DNA from: Streptomyces aureus
GTDB lineage: Bacteria; Actinomycetota; Actinomycetes; Streptomycetales; Streptomycetaceae
Direction: 5' to 3'
Length of the DNA: 64,000 nucleotides
Assembly (NCBI RefSeq): GCF_000725495.1
Contig: NZ_JNZD01000013.1
Location: 562,463-626,462 of the forward strand
In this document: piece after piece, positions 63,053 through 64,000 of the stretch
Position numbering within the stretch: position 1 is the stretch's first letter
Layout of the letters: each line of letters opens with the position of its first letter
Notes under the pieces: model-generated
The model's input: the letters and a program-made list of their open reading frames with translations, nothing else
Told to the model about the DNA's origin: nothing
Databases searched by the model: none
Translations under genes and position numbers: made by a program

Positions 63053-63942
63053 GTCTCGCGCCCCGGGTCGTCATCGTCCACCGGACCACGGAGTACGAGG
63101 AGTTGACGGCCCGGCACGGCACGCACGGGCAGGCGGCGTTCTTCCTGTCCTCGCGCGGCCGGGACATCGCGGAGGTGGCCGAACGGCACAACCGCTCCCG
63201 CGAGGCGCTCGCCGCGGTGGTCGCGGCCATTCCGCTGACCTGGCGTCAGGCCCGTGTGGAGCGGGCCGACTTGGACCGGTTCCTGTTCGCGCCGGAGGAC
63301 GTGGTGGTCGTGGTCGGCCAGGACGGGCTGGTCGCGAACGTCGCCAAGTACCTCGAAGGCCAGCCGGTGGTGGGGATCGACGCCGATCCCGGGCGCAATC
63401 CGGGCGTGCTCGTGCGGCACCGGCCGCGGGACGCGGGGGCGCTGCTCGCCTCGGCGCGGGGCGGCGGCGCCGACGAGCTGACCATGGTCGAGGCGGTCGC
63501 GGACGACACCCAGCGGCTGGTGGCGCTCAACGAGATCTACCTGGGGTCCGCCGGTCACCAGACGGTCCGCTATCGGCTGGGGCTCGACGAGTACGGGGGT
63601 GTCGTCGAGTCCCAGGCGTCCTCCGGGGTGCTGGTCGGCACCGGGACCGGGGCCACCGGGTGGCTGCGGTCGCTGTGGCAGGAGCGGGGCGAGCGGCTGC
63701 CGCTGCCCGGGCCCACGGACGAGCGGCTGCTCTGGTACGTCCGCGAGGCCTGGCCCTCGCCGGCCACGGGCACCTCGCTCGTGGCCGGCGAACTCACCGC
63801 GTCCGGGCGGCTGTCCCTCACGGTGGAGTCGGACCGGCTCATCGTGTTCGGGGACGGGATGGAGGGGGATGCGGTGGAACTCGTGTGGGGGCAGACGGTT
63901 CGGGTGGGCGTGGCAGAGGTGCGGCTTCGCCTGGTCGGCTAG
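63049..63942 (+). CDS. NAD-kinase-like (ATP-NAD/diacylglycerol kinase fold) protein
   Basis: The protein has 297 aa. The fold of NAD kinases is suggested by VVIVHRTTEYEELTARHG, VVVVVGQDGLVANVAKYL, LVALNEIYLGSAGHQTVRYR and VLVGTGTGATGWLRSLW. In genuine NAD kinases the first glycine loop reads GGDGT; here it is VGQDGL (G90-Q91-D92-G93), with Asp kept. The NE pair (161-162) and the Thr/Gly-rich third loop (197-205) are present. So it could be a divergent kinase or an NAD-binding sensor. GTG at 63049 overlaps the SPFH stop by 4 nt, which makes coupled expression likely. The remaining 58 nt of the window show no feature. Confidence 0.85.
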   Translation: MSLAPRVVIVHRTTEYEELTARHGTHGQAAFFLSSRGRDIAEVAERHNRSREALAAVVAAIPLTWRQARVERADLDRFLFAPEDVVVVVGQDGLVANVAKYLEGQPVVGIDADPGRNPGVLVRHRPRDAGALLASARGGGADELTMVEAVADDTQRLVALNEIYLGSAGHQTVRYRLGLDEYGGVVESQASSGVLVGTGTGATGWLRSLWQERGERLPLPGPTDERLLWYVREAWPSPATGTSLVAGELTASGRLSLTVESDRLIVFGDGMEGDAVELVWGQTVRVGVAEVRLRLVG

Positions 63943-64000
63943 GACTACGGGGGTGAGCCCCGGTGGGGGCGGGGGCTGGGGGGCGTCTGCTGCCCCGGTG

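Overview
The window is high-GC DNA with strong third-position GC bias, GTG/TTG starts and purine-rich ribosome binding sites. Gene content and order (aconitase, an HTH-MurA paralogue, an NgcEFG-type transporter, a rok7B7-like regulator, XylFGH, dxs) match the chromosome core of Streptomyces, apparently the segment around SCO5975-SCO6023 of S. coelicolor; that match is from memory, not from a search. I see no tRNA, rRNA, insertion sequence, integrase or CRISPR array. Forty-three protein-coding genes are called; the first runs off the left edge.

Left part (1-14.3 kb), cell-surface polymers: a truncated two-domain glycosyltransferase/CDP-glycerol glycerophosphotransferase, an LCP-family ligase behind a PhoP-like box, a beta-propeller-like protein, and a poly-gamma-glutamate type locus. 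The locus holds an NlpC/P60 protein, PgsC, PgsB with a long Pro/Gln-rich tail, a four-helix double-HAMP membrane protein, a CapA lipoprotein and a divergent secreted hydrolase-like protein. This is the best candidate here for an under-described system.

Middle (14.5-36 kb), nutrient import and polysaccharide use: an APC amino-acid permease, dxs, xylFGH with its ROK regulator, ngcEFG, two secreted GH92 mannosidases that share a GACAACGTTGTC operator, and a CBM2-bearing LPMO behind an exact CebR-type box. A DasR-like site lies upstream of ngcE.

36-50 kb: aconitase with an iron-box-like element and an 18-bp palindrome upstream, a DUF4236 protein, an XRE-HTH/MurA fusion, and a tightly overlapped narGHJIK respiratory nitrate reductase operon.

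50-64 kb: two small proteins flank a 33-34-nt tandem repeat array. Next comes an apparent aerobic 2-aminobenzoate (anthranilate) CoA-thioester pathway: RidA, acyl-CoA dehydrogenase, CoA ligase, PaaX-like regulator, a monooxygenase/reductase fusion and an enoyl-CoA hydratase, with one shared operator upstream of both catabolic promoters. The window ends with an anti-sigma-like ATPase, ornithine carbamoyltransferase with arginine deiminase, and an overlapping SPFH/NAD-kinase-like gene pair behind a clear promoter and inverted repeat.
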